Part shown: one piece after another, positions 34,109 through 42,196 of the stretch
How the letters are laid out: each line of letters opens with the position of its first letter
Numbering within the stretch: the stretch's first letter is position 1
NCBI GenBank assembly: GCA_001898225.1
Contig: MKTJ01000025.1
Coordinates: 143,221-189,985 of the forward strand
DNA: 46,765 nucleotides
Source of the DNA: Chloroflexi bacterium 54-19
Lineage (GTDB): Bacteria > Chloroflexota > Chloroflexia > Chloroheliales > Chloroheliaceae
Reading direction: 5' to 3'
Position numbers and translations under genes: made by a program
Notes under the pieces: generated by a model
Told to the model about the DNA's origin: nothing
Seen by the model: only the letters and a program-made list of their open reading frames with translations
Databases searched by the model: none

Positions 34109-34196
34109 CTTGCCACCAATCGGGTCAGCCCTTATGATAACCGCAGGATTTTTCTTATTCTTATAGTTAAACGCCTGAAAGAAATACGAGGGGAAA

Positions 34197-35390
34197 TTGA
34201 AGCGCCCGGCTTTAGTTTTAATGATTTTGAGTCTGCTCCTGCTGCCGCTCCTGGCAAGCTGCGGGGATACACCCACTGCCACTCCCGCGCCCACGCCGAC
34301 CCTGGCGGCGGCGCCTTCGCCTTCGCCGGTCCCGACCACAGCAGCGGCGGCTCCTAGCCCAACTGTCGCACCGACCACCGTTCCGGCCCAGGCGGCTACT
34401 CCAACACCTGTCCCGCCCACGGCGACCCCCGCCCTTACCGCCACGCCTTTACCGCCAACCGCCACGCCGCTTCCGACCGCGACACCCCTCCCGGCTTACA
34501 CCTACGGCCAGGAGCTTGCCACTCTGAGCGGGCATAGCGGCGGGCTCTGGCAGGCCGTCTTGAGCCCTGACGGCAAGACGCTGGCTTCGGCCTCCGCCGA
34601 TAAGACCGTCATTTTGTGGGATGTCGCGACCCTCAAGCCGCTAAAGACCCTCAAAGGGCATACCGGCGAGGTCCGGGCTGTCGCATGGTCGCCTGACGAA
34701 AAGACCCTCGCTACCGGCTCGACCGACAACACCATCAAGTTGTGGCGCATGCCCGAAGGCACCGAGATTATGACCCTCAAAGGCCATACCGACGAGGTGG
34801 CCGGGGTCGCCTTCTCGCCGGACGGGCAGACCCTGGTGAGCGGCTCCAAGGACGCCACCCTGAAAGTCTGGTCGGTCGCGGATGGGAAACTTATAAAGAC
34901 GCTGACCGGGCACACCAACTGGATTGAGAGCGTGGCCTGGAGTCCCGATGGCAAATGGCTGGTGAGCGGTTCGCTCGACTTTACGGTCCGGCTCTGGTCT
35001 ACCGCCACCTACGAGAACACCTCCATATTGCGCGGGCACACCAACTGGGTCCTGCCGACCAACTTTAGCCCGGATAGCTCGATGGTCGCCAGCGGCTCGA
35101 AGGATGGCACGGTGCGGGTCTGGTCGGTCGCTACGGGTAAGGAGTTGTTGACCCTGACCGGGCACGGCGAGGAAGTGCGTTCGGTCGCCTTCTCGCCGGA
35201 CGGCAAAGTCCTGGCAAGCGGCTCGGAAGACGAAACAGCCCGGCTCTGGGCGATTCCCTCTGGCAAGCCGCTCCTGACCGTCAAACCGAAATCGTCGGCG
35301 GCCTGGGTGACTTTCACGCCGGATGGCAATACCCTGGTAACCGGGCTGGGGAACGGCCTGATAAAACTCTGGTGGGTCAGGCCGTCCTAG
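34197..35390 (+). CDS. WD40 repeat lipoprotein (seven-bladed propeller)
   Basis: The signal peptide (RPALVLMILSLLLLPLL) ends in a lipobox, ASC, so the protein should be lipid-anchored on the outside. A Pro/Thr/Ala linker (about 25-100) follows. Seven WD40 units then run to the C-terminus, each with GHT, SPDGK, SGS and a closing LW pair; the last one lacks GH. Seven blades is a complete propeller, a likely scaffold for protein binding. TTG 34197 is chosen for the GAGGGG upstream. No enzymatic domain is seen. Partner unknown. Confidence 0.88.
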   Translation: MKRPALVLMILSLLLLPLLASCGDTPTATPAPTPTLAAAPSPSPVPTTAAAAPSPTVAPTTVPAQAATPTPVPPTATPALTATPLPPTATPLPTATPLPAYTYGQELATLSGHSGGLWQAVLSPDGKTLASASADKTVILWDVATLKPLKTLKGHTGEVRAVAWSPDEKTLATGSTDNTIKLWRMPEGTEIMTLKGHTDEVAGVAFSPDGQTLVSGSKDATLKVWSVADGKLIKTLTGHTNWIESVAWSPDGKWLVSGSLDFTVRLWSTATYENTSILRGHTNWVLPTNFSPDSSMVASGSKDGTVRVWSVATGKELLTLTGHGEEVRSVAFSPDGKVLASGSEDETARLWAIPSGKPLLTVKPKSSAAWVTFTPDGNTLVTGLGNGLIKLWWVRPS

Positions 35391-35397
35391 GTTTTCT

Positions 35398-36468
35398 TTA
35401 TTCGTCGAGCAGCAACACCGCTTCCTGGGGGAACCGCACCGTCATGGTCTGGCCCTGCCGGGGCGTTTCGAGATGCGGGTTGTTAAAGGTATCGAAGAAG
35501 ATTTTATTCTCCGCCATCGCCAGCCGTATCCGCACCACTGCCCCCAGGAACATCACGTCCTCGACCGTGCCGCGCAACCGGTTCTGGATGCTCGAAGCGT
35601 CGTCCTGGGTCGTGGCGACCACCATTTCGGGCCGCACCGCCACCGAAAGTTTGTCGCCCCCTTTGGCTCCTTCCAGCGATTTGGCGGTATAGACCGGTTG
35701 GCCGTCAATCTCAAGCTGCCCGCTCATCCGGTCCACCACTTTGGCCTGTAGCACGTTCAAGGTACCGACAAACCGGGCCACGAAGGGGGTCGCCGGGAAG
35801 TTGTAGATGTCAAAGGGACGGCCAATCTGCTCGATACGGCCCGCGCTCATCACGACAATCCGGTCCGACAGCGACAGGGCTTCTTCCTGGTCGTGCGTGA
35901 CGTAGATAGTCGTAATCCCCAGGCGGCGTTGAATGGCCCGCAGTTCGTTGCGCAGCGAAATGCGAATCTTGGCGTCGAGGGCCGAGAGCGGTTCATCGAG
36001 CAGGAGCAGGCGCGGCTCAATAGCCAGGGCGCGGGCCAGGGCCACCCGCTGCTGCTGTCCACCCGAAAGTTGGTGGGGGAAGCGTTTGCCCATTTTGGGC
36101 AGGTCCACCAGCCGCAGCATTTCGTCCACCCGTTTCTGGATGTCCGCCCCCTTTTTCCCCGCTACCCGCAGCCCGAACCCGATGTTGTCGGCCACGGTCA
36201 TGTTGGGGAACAGGGCGTAAGATTGAAAGACCATGCCAATCTGGCGGCGGTTGGGCGGCAGGTTGACGATGTTCTGACCTGCTACCCGGATTTCACCCGA
36301 AGTCGGCATCTCAAAACCGGCAATCATGCGGAGGGTGGTGGTTTTCCCGCAGCCGCTGGGGCCCAGGAAAGAGACAAACTCTCCCTGTTCGGCCTGTAAG
36401 TTGAATAGCTCGACTGCCGCCGTCGTGCCGAAGCTCTTGCGAATATTTTCCAGTTCAAGAAAAGACAT
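35398..36468 (-). CDS. ABC transporter ATP-binding protein (PotA/FbpC-like)
   Basis: The ATPase of an importer. Walker A is GPSGCGKTT, the Q-loop is followed by LSGGQQQRVALARAL (signature), Walker B is LLLLDEPLSALD, and the H-loop His is in YVTHDQEEALSL. A TOBE-type beta domain (about 240-356) follows, as in transporters for polyamines, iron or sulfate. It is the last gene of a four-gene set with two permeases and a binding protein, all on the minus strand. The cargo is not determined. Confidence 0.94.
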   Translation of the reverse strand: MSFLELENIRKSFGTTAAVELFNLQAEQGEFVSFLGPSGCGKTTTLRMIAGFEMPTSGEIRVAGQNIVNLPPNRRQIGMVFQSYALFPNMTVADNIGFGLRVAGKKGADIQKRVDEMLRLVDLPKMGKRFPHQLSGGQQQRVALARALAIEPRLLLLDEPLSALDAKIRISLRNELRAIQRRLGITTIYVTHDQEEALSLSDRIVVMSAGRIEQIGRPFDIYNFPATPFVARFVGTLNVLQAKVVDRMSGQLEIDGQPVYTAKSLEGAKGGDKLSVAVRPEMVVATTQDDASSIQNRLRGTVEDVMFLGAVVRIRLAMAENKIFFDTFNNPHLETPRQGQTMTVRFPQEAVLLLDE

Positions 36469-36498
36469 AATTCTCGGACTTCCTGTTTCTTATTTTTC

Positions 36499-37314
36499 TT
36501 AATGGGTCCCGGCAAGCTGGCTCTGGTCCTGCGAACCCCGGCTAAAGAGTTGAATCAGTCCCACGCAAATCCAGGTCAGGCCAAAGCTGAGTATCGCCAG
36601 GGCCGCCGGTTCGTAGGCCCGGTTTTGCCCGATAAGGGCCAGGTAAGGCCCGAAAGCGGGCCAGTTGAGCATGGTTGCCATGGTGAACTCGCCCAGCACA
36701 ATCGCGAAGGTCAGAAAGGCCCCGTTGAGCAGGGCTACCCGCAAATTGGGGAAGATGACCCGCACCAGGATGGTGAACCAGTTAGCCCCTAAACTCTGGG
36801 CCGCCTCAGTCAGCGACCGCACGTCAATCGCCCGCAAGCCGGTGTCAACCGCCCGGTACATGTAGGGGAACGATAGCACCACGTAACCCGCCACCAGGAG
36901 GGCCGGACTGCCGACCAGCACGAAGGGTGGGGCGCTGTAGATGCGAATCAGGCCGAAGACCAGCACAATCGGCGGGACCACGAACGGCAGCAGGGTGATA
37001 AACTCGATTACCGGGCGCAGTTTTGGCAGTTTGAGATGGACCCAGAAGGCGGTCGGCACTATCAGGACCAGGCTGAGCGCGATGGTCGCCAGGGCCAGCA
37101 GCACCGAATAGGTAAACGAGTCGCGGAACCGGGCATCTCCCAGGACGTTCCCGTAGGAGTCGAAGCTGTACTCGCCGCGCCGTTCTCGCAGCGAAAACTC
37201 GAAGGTGGCGTAGAGCGGCACCAGGAAATAAACGGCTCCCAGGATTATCATCAGCCAGGCCCAGAAAGTATTTTTTCTCCGGGCGGTTCTTTTCAAAGTA
37301 TTATTTTTCATCAT
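36499..37314 (-). CDS. ABC transporter permease (PotC-like)
   Basis: A 271-residue membrane protein with about six helices: one at the N-terminus (WLMIILGAVYFLVPLYATFE), then the core permease domain with the EAA-type loop EAAQSLGANWFTILVRVIFP, which docks on the ATPase. Its N-terminal basic stretch (KRTARRKN) is cytoplasmic. The gene lies 15 bp after the stop of the first permease, so the two are probably cotranslated halves of the pore. Confidence 0.92.
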   Translation of the reverse strand: MMKNNTLKRTARRKNTFWAWLMIILGAVYFLVPLYATFEFSLRERRGEYSFDSYGNVLGDARFRDSFTYSVLLALATIALSLVLIVPTAFWVHLKLPKLRPVIEFITLLPFVVPPIVLVFGLIRIYSAPPFVLVGSPALLVAGYVVLSFPYMYRAVDTGLRAIDVRSLTEAAQSLGANWFTILVRVIFPNLRVALLNGAFLTFAIVLGEFTMATMLNWPAFGPYLALIGQNRAYEPAALAILSFGLTWICVGLIQLFSRGSQDQSQLAGTH

Positions 37315-37329
37315 AGTCTCATCGTAGCC

Positions 37330-38238
37330 TCACTGTAGCCACCGTGAAGTGCGCCGCTGCAATAGCATGCTAATCGCGATAGAAACGGCCATAATCACAA
37401 TCATGCCCAGGGCCAGGGCGTAGCCCAGGTTGGGGTTATGCAACACGTCACCCCGGATTTCCGCGCCAATCTGGATTGGTACGAGGTTCAGGGTGCCACT
37501 GGTAAGGGCGAAAGCGGTCGCGTACGCCCCAAAAGCGTTGCCAAACAGCAAGACCCCGGTGCCGAGCAGGGCCGGGCTGAGGATAGGCAGCGCGACATAC
37601 CGCCAGTATTGGAGCGGGTTGGCCCCCAGGTTCTCCGCCGCCTCGCGACACTGGCGTTTCAGACCGTCAATCGCCGGGGCGATAATCAACACCATCAAAG
37701 GAAACTGGAAATAGATGTAGGTCAGGCTCAGGCCCCAGAAGGTGTAGAGGCTAAAGCCGGTATCGTAAAGATTTATCCCCAGGACGTTCTTAAAAAGCAG
37801 CGTGATGAAGCCAGTCCGGCCCAGCGTGGCGATAAACGCGAACGCCAGCGGCACCCCGGCGAAGTTCGAGGCTACCCCGGAAAAGGTCATCAACGCGTTG
37901 CGAATCCAGCGCGGCAGCCCGCCCCGGATAGCGGCGTAGGCCAGGCCAAACCCAAAAATAACCCCGCCAATGGCCGTGACGGCGCTGACCTGGATACTCA
38001 GCCAGTAGGAATTGAGAATATAGGGTGTGAACAAGTCGCCAATGTTTGCCAGGGTAAAATTGCCGTTTGCATCCTGGAAACTGCCTATCAGCAGGTAAAG
38101 CGAGGGCAGAATCAGGAATAGGAGCGAAAAGGCAAAAAATGGGACTACCCCCAGCCAGTTAAAATTGAACTTGCGGGCGGGTGGACGCGCCGCCGCCGCA
38201 TACAGCGTCACGCCTGACTCCAGGCTATTATCTGCCAT
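37330..38238 (-). CDS. ABC transporter permease (PotB-like)
   Basis: The 302-residue product has six to seven membrane helices and the permease EAA loop EAAENLGANPLQYWRYVALP. Its cytoplasmic N-terminus leads into the first helix VVPFFAFSLLFLILPSLYLL. It pairs with the PotC-like subunit encoded next. A strong hairpin (38278-38313) separates it from the binding-protein gene, which would let the binding protein be made in excess. Confidence 0.92.
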   Translation of the reverse strand: MADNSLESGVTLYAAAARPPARKFNFNWLGVVPFFAFSLLFLILPSLYLLIGSFQDANGNFTLANIGDLFTPYILNSYWLSIQVSAVTAIGGVIFGFGLAYAAIRGGLPRWIRNALMTFSGVASNFAGVPLAFAFIATLGRTGFITLLFKNVLGINLYDTGFSLYTFWGLSLTYIYFQFPLMVLIIAPAIDGLKRQCREAAENLGANPLQYWRYVALPILSPALLGTGVLLFGNAFGAYATAFALTSGTLNLVPIQIGAEIRGDVLHNPNLGYALALGMIVIMAVSIAISMLLQRRTSRWLQ

Positions 38239-38277
38239 ATTTTTGATATTTCTTTTTGTAGCTGGAAAATAAATATT

Positions 38278-38313
38278 TCCGGGGTCCTGCCCACAAGCTG
38301 GCCGGACCCCGGA
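38278..38313 (-). promoter_or_regulatory. Intercistronic hairpin between binding-protein and permease genes
   Basis: TCCGGGGTCC pairs perfectly with GGACCCCGGA over a 16-base loop. On the minus strand it is followed by AAATATTTATTTT and not a clean T-run, so it is either a leaky terminator or an mRNA-stabilising end for the upstream gene. Confidence 0.7.
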
Positions 38314-38327
38314 GTAAAAAGTTTGGG

Positions 38328-39605
38328 CTATTTAACGCTCGCGCCGACGACCTTGTCCCAGTTCTTGGTAATCAGGTCGGTCGCTTTGTTAATCTGAGCA
38401 AGGGTCGGGAACTGCGCGTTGGCATAGTTTGCCGCCGGGGGCAGTTTGGCCGCTACGTCCGCCGGGATAACGTTGCGGGTAGACAGGTCGTTATAGCGGA
38501 TAGGGTGGCAATAGCCTTTGAGCCAGCCGAGTTGGCCTTCATCGGAATAGAGGTATTCCATCCAGAGTTTGGCGGCGTTCGGGTGCGGTGCGTAAGCGCT
38601 GATAGCCTGGACGTAAACCCCGGCCAGAACACCTTTCGAGGGCACGATTACGGAAATCGGCGGGTTGCCCTTGAGCGAGTCTTTATCAGCCAGGGCGTTG
38701 TAGTCCCACCGTAAGACGATAGGGGTTTCGCCGGAAGCGATGGTGCCCTGCTTGGCAATGACCGGGACGAAGTTACCGGCCTTGTTCAGGCTGGCGAAGA
38801 AGTCCAGGCCCGGCTGAGCGTTGTCGAGGGTGCCGCCGTTGCCGAGGCCGGTCGCGAAGACACCGTTAATGGCCTGGGCGGCGGTGCGGGGGTCACCGGC
38901 CAGGGCAATCTGACCTTTGTATTCCGGTTTAACCAGGTCGGCCCATTCTTTGGGCGGGTTCTTCACAGCGTCGGTGTTGACTTCCATTGCCATAACGCCA
39001 TAGTAGTCGCCGTACCAGTAGCCGTCAGCGTCTTTGGCGCTGTCGGGGATGGAGGCCCAGGTCGAAACCTTGTAGGGCTGGATTAACTTGGCATCTTTAG
39101 CCTGGGGACCAAAGGCCAGCCCGACGTCAATCACGTCCGGGGCCTGGGGGCCTTTGTTCTGGGTATTGGCCTTGATAGCTTCGATTTCGTCACCGGAGCC
39201 GCCGTCCGGGTTAAGCTCGTTTACCTGCAAGCCGTATTTGGCTTTGAACCCGGCGATCAGGTCGCCGTAGCCGCACCAGTCGTGCGGGAGGGCAATCGTT
39301 GTAAGCGAGCCTTCCTGTTTGGCCGCCGCAATCAGGGCGTCCATGTTGGTGGCAGTGCCACTGGCCGCAGCGGTGGTCGCGGCAGCAGTAGTTCCCGCCG
39401 CCGTTGTGGTCGCGGCGGTAGTTCCAGCCGCGTTGGTCGCGGCAGTGGTGGTAGCCGCTTGTGTAGTCGCAGCCGCCGCCGCAGCGGTGGTCGCGGCGGG
39501 AGCGGTGGTCGCAGTGTTGTCACCACAGGCGGCTAACAGAAGGGTGACAGACAGAACAACAACTAAAGCCAGGCCAGAAGACCGGCTTAGATTAAATTTG
39601 GGCAC
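38328..39605 (-). CDS. ABC transporter substrate-binding lipoprotein
   Basis: The signal peptide ends in a lipobox, LLAAC, followed by a long Ala/Thr linker (about 30-85) of the same style as in two other exported proteins of this window. The mature part is a type-II periplasmic-binding fold of the iron/polyamine/phosphonate group (LPHDWCGYGDLIAGFKAKYG; DVIDVGLAFGPQAKDAKLI; YKGQIALAGDPRTAAQAING). Start is GTG 39605 with AGGAGG five bases upstream. It delivers its ligand to the two permeases downstream. The ligand is open: no clear iron tyrosine pair or polyamine acid set can be asserted. Confidence 0.9.
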   Translation of the reverse strand: MPKFNLSRSSGLALVVVLSVTLLLAACGDNTATTAPAATTAAAAAATTQAATTTAATNAAGTTAATTTAAGTTAAATTAAASGTATNMDALIAAAKQEGSLTTIALPHDWCGYGDLIAGFKAKYGLQVNELNPDGGSGDEIEAIKANTQNKGPQAPDVIDVGLAFGPQAKDAKLIQPYKVSTWASIPDSAKDADGYWYGDYYGVMAMEVNTDAVKNPPKEWADLVKPEYKGQIALAGDPRTAAQAINGVFATGLGNGGTLDNAQPGLDFFASLNKAGNFVPVIAKQGTIASGETPIVLRWDYNALADKDSLKGNPPISVIVPSKGVLAGVYVQAISAYAPHPNAAKLWMEYLYSDEGQLGWLKGYCHPIRYNDLSTRNVIPADVAAKLPPAANYANAQFPTLAQINKATDLITKNWDKVVGASVK

Positions 39606-39841
39606 TATATCCTCCTGATATTCTTAAACTTTCCCTTTGTATGCACAGGATACATAATTTTCAGATTAACAAAGACTATTTAATAAATAATTATGGAGTC
39701 TTTAAGGGGTTGTAAACATGTAATTAAGAGACCCGTTTTTGAGGTGGGTTTCCCGGCTTTTCGCCATTAAAAATGAGTCCTTCCGAACTTAAATGTTTAT
39801 AATTGAGCAGAGTAAATATAAAAGAAAGACGGCTTTGACCT

Positions 39842-40050
39842 TGTCATTCCGTGCCTGGAGGGTGTCCCCGGTCCGTTGGACAATATCACAGTCAAAGACA
39901 TTGCCAGGTTCCACGTGAGGCAGATTGAAGCCTGATTCCACCCGGAATATGGGAAAGTTTTGGGCTTTACGGTACGCAACGCGCGAGATTCCGTAAGCCT
40001 CTGTCCGTTATTGGCAAATCGGCTTTCTAAAAGCGGCTTACGGAATGACA
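39842..40050. repeat. TGTCATT/GTCCGTTGGACAATATCAC element, copy 4 (complete)
   Basis: Ends are the inverted repeat TGTCATTCCGT (39842-39852) and ACGGAATGACA (40040-40050). Inside are the family word GTCCGTTGGACAATATCAC (39871-39889) and a perfect 12-bp inverted repeat ATTCCGTAAGCC / GGCTTACGGAAT (39988-39999 and 40035-40046). Confidence 0.8.
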
Positions 40051-40078
40051 AAAACTAAAAACTTTGTATTTTCCCTGC

Positions 40079-40113
40079 AAAAAAGACCCCGGCCCTGAAA
40101 GTCAGGACCGGGG
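40079..40113 (-). terminator. Rho-independent terminator of the AspT-like gene
   Basis: On the minus strand CCCCGGTCCTGA pairs with TCAGGGCCGGGG over a three-base loop and is followed by TCTTTTTT. Confidence 0.9.
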
Positions 40114-40143
40114 CTAACGCCGTTTCTTGGCGGTAACTTGCCG

Positions 40144-41790
40144 CTAAAGAATAAAGATTAGTATCTGGGCCAGCAAAATCTTTACGATGGTCGCTATCGG
40201 GTAGACCGTCGCGTAACCCAGGTTTGGCAAATCGTTTTTCGACTGTTCCAGCGAGAAACTCAGCACCGCCGGTTGGGTCTGCATCCCGCCGATAATCCCG
40301 GTCAGGACCCCAAACGGAATTTTGAAAACCTTGTAGCCTATAAACAGCCCCAGCAGCACTACCACAAAGGTGATAATCGCGCCGCCGATAAAGAGGTACA
40401 GGCCGCTGTCCTGGGTGACCGTGGTGATAAAAGGATAACCGGCCCGCGTGCCGACCCCGGCCAGAAAGAGGATAATCCCCAACTGGCGTAAGGTCAGGTT
40501 GGCGTTATAGGGCAGGGTCCAGACCAACGGGCCGCTCCGCCCGATAACCCCGAAGACCAGCGCCACCACCAGCGGTCCGCCCGCGATGCCGAGTTTGATG
40601 CTCAGGCCGCCGGGGAAGGGGATGGGTATCAGGCCGATTAACATCCCCAGGATGATACCCAGGCTGAAGGTAAAGATATTGATTTCGGCCAGGTGCTGGT
40701 AGGAGTCACCGAAGAAAGAGCTAATCGAGCCCATCCGGGAACGCTGGGTCACCACCCGCACCCGGTCGCCCAGTTGGAGGCGGGTATCGGCGTGAGGAAG
40801 AAACTCGTGGTCGCCCCGGCGCACCCGCGTAACCAGGGCTCCCTGCTGCTGGGCCAGGTTTAGCTCTTTGAGGGAATGTCCGATAACGTCCTGGTTGGAG
40901 ACGAATATCCGGCGGTAGTCGAGTTCGCTCCGGTCGAGTTCCAGCCGGACTTCGCTCAGTTCGCCCATCTCGGCCACGACCCGGGCTATCTCCGGTTCGG
41001 TCCCGGTGGCGCTTATCAGGTCGCCCACACATAACTCGCTGCGGCTCTGGGCCAGGGCCGAGCTATTTTCATGCCGGATCCGCCCAAAAATAACGTCCCA
41101 GCCGTGGGTCTTCAGCAGGTCCTGGAGCGGTTGGCCGCAAAGTTGAGGGTTGGTAACCAGGATGGTCTGGTTGAGCAGCACCTGCCCGGTCAGGCCCAGT
41201 TCCGGGTGTTCTTCCGCTTCTTTGTGGTAGTTAATCTTCCAGATGCGCTGTAACAGGAAAATCGCCAGCATCGTCCCGATGACGCCCATCGGGTAGGCGA
41301 CCGAATAGCCCACAACCGGCTCGGCTAAAAGCTGGTCGAGGGCTGATTTTGGTAGAGTCGAGTTGTTAGCGGTCACTTTTTCCAGTATGGCCGCCAGGGC
41401 CGGGGTGTTGGTCACGCTACCGGCGAACATGCCGGAGGCCATGGTCGGTTTTAGCTGGAAAAGCCCCTGGAAACCGACGGTCATGAGCGCCGCCAGGGCC
41501 AGGAGGCCGGCCACCAGGCCGTTATCGCGCCAGCCTTTGTTCTTGAATGCGGCCACAAAACTGGGGCCGCTGCTCAGGCCGATGGTGTATACAAAAAGGA
41601 CCAACCCAATCTGGTAAACAATCTCCGGTAATTTGAGGTCCGGGCTTAAGGCCCCAATGCCCAGCCCGGCAAACAGAACGGCGGCTATACCCAGCCCCGT
41701 TTTACCAATCTTGATTTGCCCGATGGCATATCCCACTGCCGCCACTAAGAAAAGTAAGAGTATTGGGTTTTGCGCCAGTATTGAAATCAT
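40144..41790 (-). CDS. AspT/YidE-family transporter with TrkA-C domains
   Basis: The 548-residue product has two membrane halves of about five helices each, the duplicated aspartate-alanine exchanger fold, with the sequences IGLVLFVYTIGLSSGPSFVA and LGIILFLAGVGTRAGYPFI at matching places. Between them (about 200-370) lie two TrkA-C/RCK-C type regulatory segments, the second containing GALVTRVRRGDHEFLPHADT. Members exchange dicarboxylate-type anions or remain uncharacterised (YidE, YbjL). AAGGTG lies before ATG 41790, and a strong terminator follows. Substrate unknown. Confidence 0.88.
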   Translation of the reverse strand: MISILAQNPILLLFLVAAVGYAIGQIKIGKTGLGIAAVLFAGLGIGALSPDLKLPEIVYQIGLVLFVYTIGLSSGPSFVAAFKNKGWRDNGLVAGLLALAALMTVGFQGLFQLKPTMASGMFAGSVTNTPALAAILEKVTANNSTLPKSALDQLLAEPVVGYSVAYPMGVIGTMLAIFLLQRIWKINYHKEAEEHPELGLTGQVLLNQTILVTNPQLCGQPLQDLLKTHGWDVIFGRIRHENSSALAQSRSELCVGDLISATGTEPEIARVVAEMGELSEVRLELDRSELDYRRIFVSNQDVIGHSLKELNLAQQQGALVTRVRRGDHEFLPHADTRLQLGDRVRVVTQRSRMGSISSFFGDSYQHLAEINIFTFSLGIILGMLIGLIPIPFPGGLSIKLGIAGGPLVVALVFGVIGRSGPLVWTLPYNANLTLRQLGIILFLAGVGTRAGYPFITTVTQDSGLYLFIGGAIITFVVVLLGLFIGYKVFKIPFGVLTGIIGGMQTQPAVLSFSLEQSKNDLPNLGYATVYPIATIVKILLAQILIFIL

Positions 41791-42196
41791 TGTTTAGCAC
41801 CTTACCGTTTATCGGTTGATTTCGCTTCCGCCTCTGCTTTTGCCTGTGAGCCTTCGCCTTAAAGGAAGCGTTCCATATCCTTCTTTTATGGTACCTATTA
41901 ACTTATCCTTTATTACTTTAAGTTTTCCCAATCAAAGAGGCTGTTAAAAAAGGTTAAAGATTGGTGAAAATTGCCCGGTTTATCGCGGATTGGGGTCCGG
42001 TCTGCCCCTGAAAAGCTATCCCGGCAGGGCAAAATTGGCCGGTTTGAATTCAATTTTGAAAAACGGCCAATTTTCACTTAATTTTAACCTTTTTCGACTA
42101 AATTGTTTACAGGTATAGGCCATACTTATGGCGGTAAAAGAAATTAGTAATGAGTGAATACCATCAAGTATCAGAAAGGGCAAAAAAGGTATTAAG
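41791..42196. other. Intergenic region with a large fold-back element
   Basis: These 406 bp between the divergent transporter and PEPCK genes contain the inverted repeat at 41943-42098. I see a GTAT-AGGCC-ATAC palindrome near 42113-42125, a possible operator, but no certain promoter. Confidence 0.5.
41943..42098. repeat. Nested fold-back element upstream of pckG
   Basis: Left arm 41943-41981 (AAGGTTAAAGATTGGTGAAA, then ATTGCCCGGTTT) is an imperfect inverted copy of the right arm 42059-42098. Inside, AAAATTGGCCGGTTT (42031-42045) pairs with AAAACGGCCAATTTT (42060-42074), so the right arm can choose between two partners. Confidence 0.75.

Larger units (their letters stand above)
33743..34196. 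other. Intergenic region with repeats
   Basis: No gene is seen in these 454 bp. They contain two inverted copies of the GTCCGTTGGACAATATCAC word (33911-34004), an AAAACTAAAAACT word near 34064-34076, and a GTTGAACG-family fragment at 34081-34108. The WD40 gene has GAGGGG just before its TTG start. Confidence 0.5.
39606..40143. other. Intergenic region with a repeat element and terminator
   Basis: These 538 bp include the upstream DNA of the ABC operon (39606-39840, AT-rich, no clear promoter chosen), the repeat at 39842-40050 and the terminator at 40079-40113. Confidence 0.5.
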
